This document shows positions 16,297 to 25,977 of a DNA stretch of 64,000 bases, piece by piece. How positions within the stretch are numbered: position 1 is the stretch's first letter; each line of letters starts with the position of its first letter. Origin of the DNA: Vibrio sp. RE88 (GTDB taxonomy: Bacteria > Pseudomonadota > Gammaproteobacteria > Enterobacterales > Vibrionaceae); assembly GCF_013113835.1 (NCBI RefSeq), contig NZ_VTYQ01000013.1, positions 62,001-126,000 on the forward strand, given 5' to 3'. The position numbers and the translations under genes were made by a program. The notes below the pieces were generated by a model that was given only the letters and a program-made list of their open reading frames with translations, was not told the origin of the DNA and did no database searches.

Positions 16297-19119
16297 TTAT
16301 TTTAACATAGGCTTGAGGAAGCGCGCGGTGTGTGAACCTTTTACCTTGGAAACTTCTTCCGGTGTTCCTTCGGCAATAATTTCACCGCCACCTTGACCGC
16401 CTTCAGGGCCCAAATCGACAATCCAGTCTGAGGTTTTTATCACATCAAGGTTATGTTCGATTACCACCACGGTATTACCGTGATCACGTAGTCGATGCAG
16501 TACAGTAAGTAACTGCTGAATATCATGGAAGTGCAGGCCAGTGGTTGGCTCATCTAGAATATAGAGCGTTTTACCGGTATCTCGCTTGGATAGTTCTCGG
16601 GCAAGTTTGACACGTTGCGCTTCACCACCAGATAAGGTGGTCGCAGCTTGACCAAGGCGAATATAAGAAAGTCCGACGTCCATAAGCGTTTGCAGCTTAC
16701 GGGCTATGACTGGCACAGGGTCGAAGAACTCACGGGCATCTTCAACCGTCATACCCAGCACTTCATCAATGGTCTTGCCTTTGTAGTGGACTTCGAGTGT
16801 TTCACGGTTGTAGCGTTTGCCTTTACACACATCACACGGGACGTAGACATCCGGTAGGAAGTGCATCTCGACTTTAATAACCCCATCGCCCTGACAGGCT
16901 TCACAGCGACCGCCACGTACGTTGAAGCTGAAGCGACCCGGTTTATAGCCTCGAGAGCGGGCTTCCTGAGTGCCGGCAAATAGTTCTCGGATTGGCGTAA
17001 AGATGCCTGTGTAAGTCGCTGGGTTAGAACGTGGTGTACGCCCAATTGGGCTCTGGTCAATATCGATGACTTTATCAAAGTGTTCCAACCCTTTAATTTT
17101 CTGGTAAGGAGATGGAGTCGCTGTCGTCGCACCGTTTAGCTGAGTGTGTGCAATCTTGAAAAAAGTATCGTTGATCAGAGTGGATTTACCTGAGCCTGAA
17201 ACCCCTGTCACACAGGTGAACAAACCGACAGGTATGGTTAAGCTGACATCTTTAAGGTTGTTGCCAGTTGCCCCAATCAGCTGCACCACTTTTTTCTTGT
17301 CGATAGGTGTGCGTTGCTCAGGTATCGCAATTTGTTTAACACCACTGAGATACTGGCCCGTCAGGGATTCAGGTGTAGCGATGATGTCTTCCATTGTTCC
17401 TTCAGCGACCACACTTCCGCCGTGAACACCGGCTCCCGGGCCAATATCGATCACATGATCGGCGATGCGAATCGCATCTTCGTCATGTTCAACGACCAAA
17501 ACAGTATTGCCCAAATCACGCAGGTGAGTCAGTGTCTTTAGCAGCCTCTCATTGTCTCGCTGATGCAGTCCGATTGACGGTTCATCCAGTACATACATCA
17601 CACCGACTAGGCCTGCGCCAATCTGGCTCGCCAGTCGAATACGTTGTGCTTCACCGCCAGATAGCGTTTCTGCACTACGAGAAAGATTCAAGTAATTGAG
17701 ACCGACGTTGACCAAGAATTGGAGACGATCGTTGATTTCTTTCATCACCTTTTCAGCGATTTGCGCTCTCTGACCTTCTAGCTCCAATGATGCAAAGAAG
17801 CTAAGCGCATCCGCGATACTGAGCTCAACAATCTCAGGCAAGGTTGTGTCGCCTATGAATACATTGCGAGCTTCTAAACGCAAGCGACTGCCTTCACAGC
17901 TAGAACAGGTACGAGTTGAAATGTACTTAGCTAAATCTTCACGTACAGCATTGGACTCGGTATCACGATAGCGACGCTCAAGGGTATTGAGTATGCCTTC
18001 AAATGGGTGACGTTTGACGCGGATATCGCCGCGATCGTTGATGTACTTAAACTCGACCTCTGTGCGTCCGGACCCTGTGAGTACCACATCTTGCATTTTC
18101 TTCGATAAAGACTTAAATGGCGCTTTTAGATCGAAGTCATAGTGCTCTGCCAAAGATGAAAGCATTTGGAAGTAATAATAGTTTTTCTGATCCCAACCTC
18201 GGATCGCACCTTCAGCCAGGCTTAAAGAATCATCGAGAATAACTCTATCGGGATCAAAGTATTGTTGTACGCCAAGGCCGTCACAGGTGTGGCAGGCGCC
18301 TGCCGGATTATTGAAGGAAAAGAGCCGAGGCTCTAGCTCCTGCATGCTGTAACCACAATGTGGACAGGCAAAATTGGCAGAGAAGATGACTTCTGCGCCA
18401 TCTCCATCCATCGGAGCCACGACCGCGATACCGCCGGACAATTCGAGAGTCGTCTCAAAGGATTCCGCCAGCCTCTGTTGTAAATCATCGCGCACCTTAA
18501 AGCGATCGACTACGACTTCAATGGTGTGCTTTTTATGCAATTCTAAGGTTGGTGGATCGGATAGATCGCAAGTTTCACCATCGATACGAGCGCGAATAAA
18601 GCCTTGTGCAGCAAGGTTCTCCAATGTTTTAACGTGCTCGCCTTTACGCTCTTTAACAATTGGCGCAAGGAGCATCATTTTGGATCCTTCGGGAAGCTCC
18701 AAAACTTTGTCGACCATTTGTGAGATGGTTTGAGCTGTCAATGGTACATGATGTTCAGGACAACGCGGTTCTCCGACACGTGCGTACAACAGACGCAGGT
18801 AGTCATACACTTCCGTAATGGTGCCAACGGTCGAGCGAGGGTTGTGTGACGTTGATTTTTGTTCAATGGAGATGGCGGGTGATAAGCCTTCAATATGATC
18901 GACATCAGGCTTTTCCATCAAAGATAAAAACTGGCGAGCGTACGCTGACAGCGATTCAACATAACGGCGTTGACCTTCCGCATACAGGGTGTCGAAGGCA
19001 AGTGATGATTTACCTGAACCTGATAATCCTGTAATCACGATGAGTTTATCTCGTGGAATGGTTAGGTTCACATTTTTTAAGTTATGGGTGCGTGCGCCGC
19101 GAACTTCGATCTGATCCAT
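16297..19119 (-). CDS. uvrA: excinuclease ABC subunit A
   Basis: Full-length UvrA, 940 residues as in E. coli. It is the ATP-dependent damage-recognition subunit of nucleotide excision repair, loading UvrB. It has two ABC modules, with Walker A Gly-Ser-Gly-Lys-Ser-Ser (about 35-40) and Gly-Ser-Gly-Lys-Ser-Thr (about 644-649), two Leu-Ser-Gly-Gly-Glu-Ala-Gln-Arg signatures, and two zinc modules with Cys-Pro-His-Cys/Cys-His-Thr-Cys and Cys-Glu-Ala-Cys/Cys-Asp-Val-Cys. A LexA box lies 67-86 bases upstream, so SOS induction is expected. Confidence 0.97.
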   Translation of the reverse strand: MDQIEVRGARTHNLKNVNLTIPRDKLIVITGLSGSGKSSLAFDTLYAEGQRRYVESLSAYARQFLSLMEKPDVDHIEGLSPAISIEQKSTSHNPRSTVGTITEVYDYLRLLYARVGEPRCPEHHVPLTAQTISQMVDKVLELPEGSKMMLLAPIVKERKGEHVKTLENLAAQGFIRARIDGETCDLSDPPTLELHKKHTIEVVVDRFKVRDDLQQRLAESFETTLELSGGIAVVAPMDGDGAEVIFSANFACPHCGYSMQELEPRLFSFNNPAGACHTCDGLGVQQYFDPDRVILDDSLSLAEGAIRGWDQKNYYYFQMLSSLAEHYDFDLKAPFKSLSKKMQDVVLTGSGRTEVEFKYINDRGDIRVKRHPFEGILNTLERRYRDTESNAVREDLAKYISTRTCSSCEGSRLRLEARNVFIGDTTLPEIVELSIADALSFFASLELEGQRAQIAEKVMKEINDRLQFLVNVGLNYLNLSRSAETLSGGEAQRIRLASQIGAGLVGVMYVLDEPSIGLHQRDNERLLKTLTHLRDLGNTVLVVEHDEDAIRIADHVIDIGPGAGVHGGSVVAEGTMEDIIATPESLTGQYLSGVKQIAIPEQRTPIDKKKVVQLIGATGNNLKDVSLTIPVGLFTCVTGVSGSGKSTLINDTFFKIAHTQLNGATTATPSPYQKIKGLEHFDKVIDIDQSPIGRTPRSNPATYTGIFTPIRELFAGTQEARSRGYKPGRFSFNVRGGRCEACQGDGVIKVEMHFLPDVYVPCDVCKGKRYNRETLEVHYKGKTIDEVLGMTVEDAREFFDPVPVIARKLQTLMDVGLSYIRLGQAATTLSGGEAQRVKLARELSKRDTGKTLYILDEPTTGLHFHDIQQLLTVLHRLRDHGNTVVVIEHNLDVIKTSDWIVDLGPEGGQGGGEIIAEGTPEEVSKVKGSHTARFLKPMLK

Positions 19120-19185
19120 TGCTCTCGCTCAATGTAAAAACAAGTGGGCTAAGTATTACATAGAGTGATAAATGTTCAAAGAAAA

Positions 19186-19205
19186 TACTGGATAAAAAAA
19201 CAGTA
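19186..19205 (-). promoter_or_regulatory. LexA (SOS) box upstream of uvrA
   Basis: The 20-base sequence TACTGGATAAAAAAACAGTA matches the LexA operator TACTG-N10-CAGTA at every outer position, with an AT-only core except one G. It lies 67-86 bases before the uvrA start on the minus strand. Confidence 0.85.
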
Positions 19206-19207
19206 AC

Positions 19208-19237
19208 AAAAAGACCGCTCAATTGAGCGGCCTTTGA
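19208..19237 (-). terminator. galU terminator
   Basis: A stem of CCGCTC (19215-19220) with GAGCGG (19225-19230), loop AATT, extended by three further pairs around one mismatch, is followed on the minus strand by a T run. Confidence 0.85.
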
Positions 19238-19258
19238 AGCATGGTTAACGTCAAACGA

Positions 19259-20131
19259 TTAAGCTTCTTTCGTCGTCTTTTGCTTATCAAGCTCTGACTT
19301 TTTGCTATCTGTTAGGTAAAGGTTTTCAAAGCAGTAGTTGGTTGCTTCGATGTAGCCTTCAACACTACCACAATCAAAACGTTTACCTTTGAATTTGTAT
19401 GCCAGTACGCATCCAGCTTTGGCCTGCTTCAGAAGTGCATCGGTGATCTGGATTTCACCACCTTTACCCGGCTCAGTATTTTCGATCAACTCAAAAATAT
19501 CTGGAGTTAAGATGTAGCGGCCAATGATAGCTAGATTGCTTGGCGCGGTGCCAGGTTCTGGTTTTTCAACCATGTCATCGACGCGATAAATGTCGTCTTT
19601 GATCATCTCACCAGAAATCACACCGTATTTATGCGTCTCGTCAGCAGGCACCTCTTGTACTGCCACAATAGAGCAGCGGAACTGCTTAAACAAAGCGACC
19701 ATTTGAGCCAGTACACCTTCTTGCTCGTTGACACATAGGTCGTCAGCAAGTACTACTGCAAACGGTTCATCACCGATTAGCTCACGCCCTGTCAAAATTG
19801 CATGGCCTAACCCTTTCATTTCACGTTGACGAATGTAAGTGAAATTAGCGCTTTCGATGATGTCACGAATATCGACCAGCAGTTGTTCTTTATTCGTCCC
19901 GCTGATTTGATGCTCCAATTCGTAGTTCTTGTCGAAATGGTCCATGATCGAGTGCTTACCGCGACCAGTGACAATGCACATGCCATCCATGCCTGCCTGA
20001 ATGGCTTCTTCAACACCGTACTCAATAAGTGGTTTGTTGACGACGGGCATCATCTCTTTAGGCATAGATTTGGTTGCAGGAAGAAAGCGAGTTCCGTAGC
20101 CAGCAGCCGGGAAAAGGCACTTTTTGATCAT
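19259..20131 (-). CDS. galU: UTP--glucose-1-phosphate uridylyltransferase
   Basis: A 290-residue GalU, making UDP-glucose from UTP and glucose 1-phosphate for LPS, capsule and galactose use. The N-terminal nucleotide-binding motif Phe-Pro-Ala-Ala-Gly-Tyr-Gly-Thr-Arg-Phe-Leu-Pro-Ala-Thr-Lys is at residues 7-21, followed by Lys-Pro-Leu-Ile-Glu-Tyr and Val-Leu-Ala-Asp-Asp. The family's length is about 290-300. It is downstream of qstR on the same strand with a 117-base gap and has its own terminator. Confidence 0.96.
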   Translation of the reverse strand: MIKKCLFPAAGYGTRFLPATKSMPKEMMPVVNKPLIEYGVEEAIQAGMDGMCIVTGRGKHSIMDHFDKNYELEHQISGTNKEQLLVDIRDIIESANFTYIRQREMKGLGHAILTGRELIGDEPFAVVLADDLCVNEQEGVLAQMVALFKQFRCSIVAVQEVPADETHKYGVISGEMIKDDIYRVDDMVEKPEPGTAPSNLAIIGRYILTPDIFELIENTEPGKGGEIQITDALLKQAKAGCVLAYKFKGKRFDCGSVEGYIEATNYCFENLYLTDSKKSELDKQKTTKEA

Positions 20132-20248
20132 GTTAAAACCCTATATCTTTAATTAATCTATTATAGCTGGCGCAACCTTATCACTTTTTGCGTGAATGGA
20201 TAATGAATGTTGAAGGCAAAACGTGAGTTTTTGCACATCGGATTAGAT

Positions 20249-20908
20249 TTAAGACAGCATATGCTGATTAGCCCAAGCAATGGCTTGGACACGATTCTTA
20301 ACCGACAGTTTTTTGAAGATCTGATAAAGGTGGGACTTAACGGTAAACTCACTAATAAACAGATCTTCTGCGATCTGCATATTGGATGCCCCAGTTTTTA
20401 AACATCGTAGAATCTGAATTTCACGCGAGGTTAAGTCCACGGTGGCTGGCGCCGTCTGGCTAAGTACGACGTGACGATAATAATGCAGTAGCTGAGCCGC
20501 GACTTTGCGGGGTAACCAGTTTTGACTGTTGATGATCTCACCACAACCTTTGGCGATGGCGTCAATAGAGTCATCTTGATAAAACAATCCTTTTAAGTTG
20601 CCGAAGCACAATAGCTCTTCTGTTGTGAGCCTTTTTTCTACATTAAAGATGATGGTTTCAAACATTTTGTTCGATAAAGGCAAGTCACGGATTTGATTAT
20701 TAAGCTTTTTGTAGTTGTCATGATCAATCATCAAAATCTTATGCTTATGTTGCTGCATGGCAAGCATCAGCTCGTTCGGCTCAATATGGGGAATATCAAT
20801 GCCAAGCTGTTTCTCGATTTGGTGGATAAAGTGGTTGCTTTTAGAGCTGTCTTCACAGAGGAAGTATATGGTTCTGGTGTAGATGTTTTTAGTCATAAGG
20901 TTCTTCAT
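20249..20908 (-). CDS. qstR: LuxR-family regulator QstR (natural competence / T6SS)
   Basis: A 219-residue regulator with a receiver-like N-terminal part lacking an obvious phosphoacceptor cluster and a C-terminal LuxR helix-turn-helix (about residues 155-213) containing Leu-Thr-Ser-Arg-Glu-Ile-Gln-Ile-Leu and Phe-Thr-Val-Lys-Ser-His-Leu. In V. cholerae the gene between galU and ssb is qstR, which is induced by TfoX and HapR and activates competence and type VI secretion genes. The name rests on this position plus architecture. The start may be 20908 or the ATG four codons in (20896); neither has a strong ribosome site. Confidence 0.82.
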   Translation of the reverse strand: MKNLMTKNIYTRTIYFLCEDSSKSNHFIHQIEKQLGIDIPHIEPNELMLAMQQHKHKILMIDHDNYKKLNNQIRDLPLSNKMFETIIFNVEKRLTTEELLCFGNLKGLFYQDDSIDAIAKGCGEIINSQNWLPRKVAAQLLHYYRHVVLSQTAPATVDLTSREIQILRCLKTGASNMQIAEDLFISEFTVKSHLYQIFKKLSVKNRVQAIAWANQHMLS

Positions 20909-21178
20909 TCGGTTTAATTAGGAATGCTGGCAGATTGAATGAGAATTCTGACGGGTGCGAGTTTGGTTTACAGGATTGCGTTCAATTTCATATTAGCTGG
21001 TAACTATTAAATCTATCACTCAATCAATAGGTTGAATTTACTCGAAAATAATTTTGCTTTGAGTGGGGGGAACGAGTTTGTGAACTCATTGTGTGGATTG
21101 CAATTTGTTCACAGACTAAAGCGTGTTATCCTAATGCGCTATTTTTAGATCAATACAGAATTTTAGACGGAGCGAATC
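20909..21178. other. regulatory region between divergent qstR and ssb
   Basis: These 270 bases hold the qstR and ssb promoters. A possible ssb promoter is TTGTTC (21105-21110), 16 bases, TATCCT (21127-21132). A partial CRP-like motif TTGCA-N6-TCACA lies at 21098-21113. No LexA box CTG-N10-CAG was found. TfoX/HapR regulation of qstR would act here, but those sites cannot be identified by eye. Confidence 0.4.
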
Positions 21179-21727
21179 ATGGCGAGCCGTGGAGTCAACA
21201 AAGTTATTTTAGTCGGTAATCTGGGATCAGATCCGGAAGTACGTTATATGCCAAGCGGTGGCGCCGTAGCAAACATCACGATTGCGACGTCTGAAAGCTG
21301 GCGTGATAAAGCAACAGGTGAGCAGCGCGAAAAAACAGAATGGCACCGTGTGTCTCTGTTTGGCAAGCTGGCTGAAGTTGCGGGTGAGTACCTGCGCAAA
21401 GGTTCTCAGGTTTATATCGAAGGTCAACTACAGACCCGTAAATGGCAAGACCAGAATGGTCAGGACCGTTATAGCACTGAAGTTGTGGTACAAGGGTTCA
21501 ATGGTGTTATGCAGATGCTAGGTGGTCGTGCTCAAGGCGGCGCACCGGGTCAATCGATGGGCCAACCTCAGCAGCAAGGTGGTTGGGGTCAACCTCAGCA
21601 GCCAGCAATGCAACAAAGCCAACCTGCTCAGGCTCAGCAACCTTACTCTCAGCCTCAACAGCAGAACCAGAATCAGCCTCAGTATAATGAGCCACCGATG
21701 GATTTTGATGACGATATCCCATTCTAA
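21179..21727 (+). CDS. ssb: single-stranded DNA-binding protein
   Basis: A 182-residue SSB. The N-terminal OB fold (about 1-112) begins Met-Ala-Ser-Arg-Gly-Val-Asn-Lys-Val. It is followed by a Gly/Gln/Pro-rich disordered linker and the acidic C-terminal tip Met-Asp-Phe-Asp-Asp-Asp-Ile-Pro-Phe that recruits replication and repair partners. It coats ssDNA as a tetramer in replication, recombination and repair. In E. coli ssb is adjacent to uvrA; here galU and qstR separate them, as in V. cholerae. Confidence 0.97.
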   Translation: MASRGVNKVILVGNLGSDPEVRYMPSGGAVANITIATSESWRDKATGEQREKTEWHRVSLFGKLAEVAGEYLRKGSQVYIEGQLQTRKWQDQNGQDRYSTEVVVQGFNGVMQMLGGRAQGGAPGQSMGQPQQQGGWGQPQQPAMQQSQPAQAQQPYSQPQQQNQNQPQYNEPPMDFDDDIPF

Positions 21728-21739
21728 CTCATTGAATCC

Positions 21740-21773
21740 TGAAAAAAGCCGCGAATTTCGCGGCTTTTTTATA
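21740..21773 (+). terminator. ssb terminator
   Basis: A strong stem (21743-21754 with 21758-21769) with a 3-base loop and a following T run lies 15 bases after the ssb stop. Confidence 0.9.
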
Positions 21774-21875
21774 TAGTTAAAAAAACAGACTAATCAGTTA
21801 GTAGTATCTCGACCTAGGTACTCTGGCTGAGCATGGATACAGCACAATCTATTTCAAGAAAGGAATTCTGCTTAT

Positions 21876-23891
21876 ATGAGGTATACGCCCACCTTAAAAC
21901 TGAGCACTCGCCTAGTTGCGTTTGTCACCGTTATAGTGACCAGTGCGATGTTCATCCTATTTTTGGGTGGGACACTGTCTTTCAAGCGCTTAGGGCAAGA
22001 GTATCTCGATCATTCTCTCCAAGGAATTGTTGAGGTACTGGATAAAGAGATGGAAGACCCTGATGCCGCCTATTCCTTGCAACGTTGGATGCCTAAGATG
22101 CTTCAGGCTTCCAATATTGTTGAGATGAAACTGCTGTCAGATAGCGGGGTGATATACCGTTATAAGGATACTTCGTCGAAAGTCGACAAAGCGCTTCTTT
22201 ATGATGTGGAATATCAACTTGAGCGTAATGTTGGTTATCGCCTGCAGTTTAAAGCGGTACCTCCCTATATTGGCTATGGCTATTCCCTTGAAGCTTTGTG
22301 GTCGATCACTTTGGCGGTGGCATTGATCATCTTTTGCTTGATGCGAGGTGTGAAATGGCTAAAAGAGCAGTTGGCAGGGTCTGAGCTCCTTGAGGAGCGA
22401 GGACGAATGATCTTGGCTGGAAGAGTGGAAGAATACGCCAAGGGCGATGTCAAAGAATGGCCATACACAGCCAGCGAAGCGTTGGATTGCCTGATAGAGG
22501 AGCTGCAGGACGCTCGCCAAGAACGAAGTCGTTTTGATACCTTCATTCGCACACAAACCTTTCTCGACCAATTGACTGGCACAGCAAACCGCGTTTTGTT
22601 TGACAGTAAGCTTGAAGCTGCATTGTCAGAGCATGGCTCGCATGGCGGTGTATTGCTACTGAGAATTGATGACTGGGATCAGCTACAAGAAGAGTCGGGT
22701 AAGTCTGTCGCTGATGATTTTGTGGTCGACATTGGTGACAACCTGAATAATATTATTCAGCGCTACCCTGACGTTATTCTTTCACGCTATTACGAATCAG
22801 ATTTTGCCATTTTTGCTCCTCATTTAAGCAGTAAAGATATTTCACAAATAGCAGTGAATAGCTTAAAGCAACTGACGAAATTGTCTCCACCCAATCCATT
22901 AGATAAAGAAAACTGGGTGCATATTGGTATTAGTATGTATCGGGAAGGTGAAAGTCAGGGGCGTATTTTAGATGAAGCAGAAACCGCACTCAAAAGCGCA
23001 CAGTTACAACGAGTCAATACTTGGAATAAATTTAACAAGCTTGTCACACATGAGGATGAGCGAGGCAGTGTGCGTTGGCGTACTCTATTCGATTTAGTGC
23101 TAAAGCCTGAAAAGCTCTATATATACCATCAGCCTTGTTATTTATTAGACTCTCACCGAGATCGAATGTTTGAACATTCTGAGCTGTTTGTGCGTATTAA
23201 TGATCCTGATAAAGGTTTAATAAAAGCGTCACGATTTAACTCAGCAATAGAATCGGTTGGTTATGAGTCGATTCTTGATCGTGCTGTTTTTTCGACGGTC
23301 GTCAAATTTTTGAAAGTCTCAAAGAAAAGAATATGTTACTCTGTAAATCTTCACGTTGTGCCGTTTTCTGACCGAGATTATCTGAAATGGTTTCGCTACG
23401 AACTACTACAATTGACAGCAGAGCAACGAAAATTATTAATTTTTGAATTTGCAGAAGCAAGATTAGTAAAACACTTGGATTATATGCGCCCGGTAATAAA
23501 AATGATTTCCGGATTAGGATGTAGGGTTTCAGTGGGCCAAGCTGGGCGATCAATTGTCAGTACACATTATTTAAAAGATCTACCTGTCGATTTTTTAAAA
23601 TTGCATAGGAGCTTGGTAAAGCAAATAGATCAGCGAGATGAAAACCAGCTATTTGTACGCAGCCTGTTAGGTGCTTGTGAAGGACTTAAAACTCAAGTTA
23701 TTGCCGTTGGTGTCGACAATAAACAAGAGTATAAAACGATGCTGGCTTTAGGAGTACAAGGTGTTCAAGGACGTTATTTTCAGTCCGAACAACAGTTATT
23801 ACCTGAAGTTGAAACTGAGAAAAAAGTCATGGCGACCAGTAAAGTGCAGATCGGTCGTCGTAATCGATGGCGAAAAGTTAGTAGTAAATGA
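21876..23891 (+). CDS. mshH: MshH / CsrD-like degenerate GGDEF-EAL membrane protein
   Basis: A 671-residue inner-membrane protein. It has a membrane segment at about 13-35, a periplasmic loop, a second segment at about 140-155, a HAMP-like helix, a GGDEF-like domain (about 225-390) whose active-site loop reads Tyr-Tyr-Glu-Ser-Asp-Phe, and an EAL-like domain (about 400-650) with Glu-Leu-Phe in place of Glu-Ala-Leu. Both enzymatic motifs are therefore lost, as in CsrD, which directs CsrB/CsrC RNA decay by RNase E. It is the first gene of the msh locus and overlaps mshI by four bases. Whether it acts on the pilus or on the Csr system is not shown by the sequence. Confidence 0.88.
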   Translation: MRYTPTLKLSTRLVAFVTVIVTSAMFILFLGGTLSFKRLGQEYLDHSLQGIVEVLDKEMEDPDAAYSLQRWMPKMLQASNIVEMKLLSDSGVIYRYKDTSSKVDKALLYDVEYQLERNVGYRLQFKAVPPYIGYGYSLEALWSITLAVALIIFCLMRGVKWLKEQLAGSELLEERGRMILAGRVEEYAKGDVKEWPYTASEALDCLIEELQDARQERSRFDTFIRTQTFLDQLTGTANRVLFDSKLEAALSEHGSHGGVLLLRIDDWDQLQEESGKSVADDFVVDIGDNLNNIIQRYPDVILSRYYESDFAIFAPHLSSKDISQIAVNSLKQLTKLSPPNPLDKENWVHIGISMYREGESQGRILDEAETALKSAQLQRVNTWNKFNKLVTHEDERGSVRWRTLFDLVLKPEKLYIYHQPCYLLDSHRDRMFEHSELFVRINDPDKGLIKASRFNSAIESVGYESILDRAVFSTVVKFLKVSKKRICYSVNLHVVPFSDRDYLKWFRYELLQLTAEQRKLLIFEFAEARLVKHLDYMRPVIKMISGLGCRVSVGQAGRSIVSTHYLKDLPVDFLKLHRSLVKQIDQRDENQLFVRSLLGACEGLKTQVIAVGVDNKQEYKTMLALGVQGVQGRYFQSEQQLLPEVETEKKVMATSKVQIGRRNRWRKVSSK

Positions 23892-25327
23892 ACATTCAGT
23901 CTTTGATCGAAAAGCTTAAGCACAACAAAAAAGTCGGCCATAAACTGACCGTCGTTGTTCAGCCCGGTGAATTGTATTTTTCAGCGTTGGCTGAGTACGC
24001 GCTGCCGTCGAAGGTGGTGGTCGAAGGTGGTGCTTGGCAAGAGACGCTACTGAAAACATTGAAGCAGGCTAAATTGCCTGAGATTCACCTCGATATCGTT
24101 CTCAATTCTAAGTTTTATCAAACCTATCAAATCGATAAGCCTAATATTCCTGAAGCTGAGTTAGCGGGTGCTTTACCGTTTTTACTCAAAGACCTAATCA
24201 GCGAAAAAGTGACGGACATTGTTGCGGATGCGGCCCAGCTTCCTGTCGGTAATAAACTTCAAGTTTATGTCGCGCCTAAAAGCCTGATCATAGGGTTACA
24301 GCAGCAGTTGTCTGCCCATCATATCCAACTTAATCGTGTTTTAGTTGAAGATGAAGTCTGGGGTGTGTCGGCAGGTGAGCTTTCTCATTTCCTGCTGCTA
24401 CAGAGAAGTAAACAAAGTAGCTTCCGAGTGAGAGCTTTTGTTGACCATCACTGTGCGTTTCAACGAACCATTCGAGGGGTTGCATCTCCGTTAACAGGTG
24501 TTGCCACCAGCGTTCTTCAGCTTGATGGTATTGCATTAGAACTGCAACGATCAATTGACTACCTATCGTCTCAGCTGCGTGGTGCCTCTCTCCATCAGAT
24601 GAAGGTTTGCTGTGATGAAGAAGATCAACAAGAGCTGGTGGAGGCATTAGGCGAACGTCTAAGCGTTAAAGTCGCTGGGTTAAATGAGGATGACCGAGAA
24701 TCAGGCGATATTCTGATTGAATTTTCAGCTCAACTGGGCGAGCAAGCGGTCAATCTCTATCCGGATTCACTTAAGCCGAAGAAGGAAAACTTTACCCTTG
24801 CTAATGTCATGTTTGCTTGGGGGGCGGTAGCGGTTATTTTACTGACCTCATTTGCTTACCTCCATTTTCAGCAAACCCAACTCGAGCAAGAGCTTGAAGA
24901 TTTTCAGAACCAGCAGAAAGAGTTTGAGCAGCAGTTGGCAAGTTTGAATGAACGTTTGGCCAAGCATAAGCCATCCGCAGCCAAAGTTGCCGCAGTGGCG
25001 AGACTAAAACTGGATATTCAGGCTAAACGCGCTTCATTAAAAGCTGTTGATGAATTTGATGACTCCCAACAGATGGGATACTCAGGAGTGATGCGTGCGC
25101 TAGCTGAATTAGGCCGGGAAGACATCTCGCTAAATCATATCTTTATTGATGCGAATACCATGGATTTACAGGGGCTAGCGCGAGAAGCAAAAGCCATCCC
25201 AAACTGGGTCAATCAATTCCAGTCGGAAGTCAATTTAGTTGGGCGGACATTTGAAAAGCTACGTATTGGTCGCAACGATGACGACATTGTGACGTTTGAA
25301 CTTATCACTAAGCAGGAGCCGAAATAA
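23888..25327 (+). CDS. mshI: MSHA biogenesis protein MshI (PilM/PilN-like)
   Basis: A 479-residue protein with a cytoplasmic actin-like PilM-type N-terminal part (about 1-300), one membrane segment near residue 310-328 (an Ala/Val/Ile/Leu run), and a periplasmic PilN-type coiled-coil and ferredoxin-like part, with Gln/Glu-rich heptads at about 332-365. It is part of the inner-membrane alignment subcomplex of the type IV pilus machine. It overlaps mshH (ATGA) and mshJ (one base), indicating coupled translation. Confidence 0.9.
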   Translation: MNIQSLIEKLKHNKKVGHKLTVVVQPGELYFSALAEYALPSKVVVEGGAWQETLLKTLKQAKLPEIHLDIVLNSKFYQTYQIDKPNIPEAELAGALPFLLKDLISEKVTDIVADAAQLPVGNKLQVYVAPKSLIIGLQQQLSAHHIQLNRVLVEDEVWGVSAGELSHFLLLQRSKQSSFRVRAFVDHHCAFQRTIRGVASPLTGVATSVLQLDGIALELQRSIDYLSSQLRGASLHQMKVCCDEEDQQELVEALGERLSVKVAGLNEDDRESGDILIEFSAQLGEQAVNLYPDSLKPKKENFTLANVMFAWGAVAVILLTSFAYLHFQQTQLEQELEDFQNQQKEFEQQLASLNERLAKHKPSAAKVAAVARLKLDIQAKRASLKAVDEFDDSQQMGYSGVMRALAELGREDISLNHIFIDANTMDLQGLAREAKAIPNWVNQFQSEVNLVGRTFEKLRIGRNDDDIVTFELITKQEPK

Positions 25328-25977
25328 TGCAACAGCTATGGCTTCAACTAAACGATAAATTTCAAACTCTGAGCTTGCGAGAGAAATGGCTGCTTACACT
25401 TTGTGGCTTGGTGGTTCTCAGCATCGCACTTCTAATTTGGTTGATCGAGCCGTCGATGAAAGCAAATCATGCATTATCTGGCCAGCTCAGCTCAACTAAG
25501 CAGACGGTTCAACGCTTAGAAGGCGATGTTTTAGTTGCTACGGCAAAACTGAATAAAGATCCTAATCAAAATATTAACCTTGAATATGAGAAGCTGCTGA
25601 CGGAAAGCCAGCAACTGTCAGAGCAATTAGCGCAGATCATTGAAAGCCTGATTTCCCCAAGTCAAATGGCGCGTTTACTGGAAGATGTATTAGCAGGCAC
25701 AAAAGGCCTCAAACTAGTTTCATTGGAATCTATGACTGCGGAACCCATTACGGGGGGAGCCGACAATCAGACGCGGACTGGGTATTACTTGCACCCAGTG
25801 AGGCTAGAATTAACGGGGAGCTATTTCTCCATTCTCACTTACCTCAACACACTAGAGTCTCTACCTGTCAATTATTACTGGAGGAGTTTCAGTTATACCG
25901 TCGAAACATACCCTACCGCACGGCTGGTGCTGGAAGTGTACACATTGGGCACAAGACAGGAGTTCATCGGTGGTTAG
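25327..25977 (+). CDS. mshJ: MSHA biogenesis protein MshJ (PilO-like)
   Basis: A 216-residue protein with a short cytoplasmic N-terminus, one membrane helix (about residues 20-40), a periplasmic coiled coil and an alpha/beta end, the PilO arrangement. It links the inner-membrane platform to the secretin through MshK. It overlaps mshI by one base and mshK by eight. Confidence 0.88.
   Translation: MQQLWLQLNDKFQTLSLREKWLLTLCGLVVLSIALLIWLIEPSMKANHALSGQLSSTKQTVQRLEGDVLVATAKLNKDPNQNINLEYEKLLTESQQLSEQLAQIIESLISPSQMARLLEDVLAGTKGLKLVSLESMTAEPITGGADNQTRTGYYLHPVRLELTGSYFSILTYLNTLESLPVNYYWRSFSYTVETYPTARLVLEVYTLGTRQEFIGG

Noticed and set aside
20909..21178. LexA box in front of ssb
   Set aside because: No CTG-N10-CAG pattern with an AT core was found on either strand.
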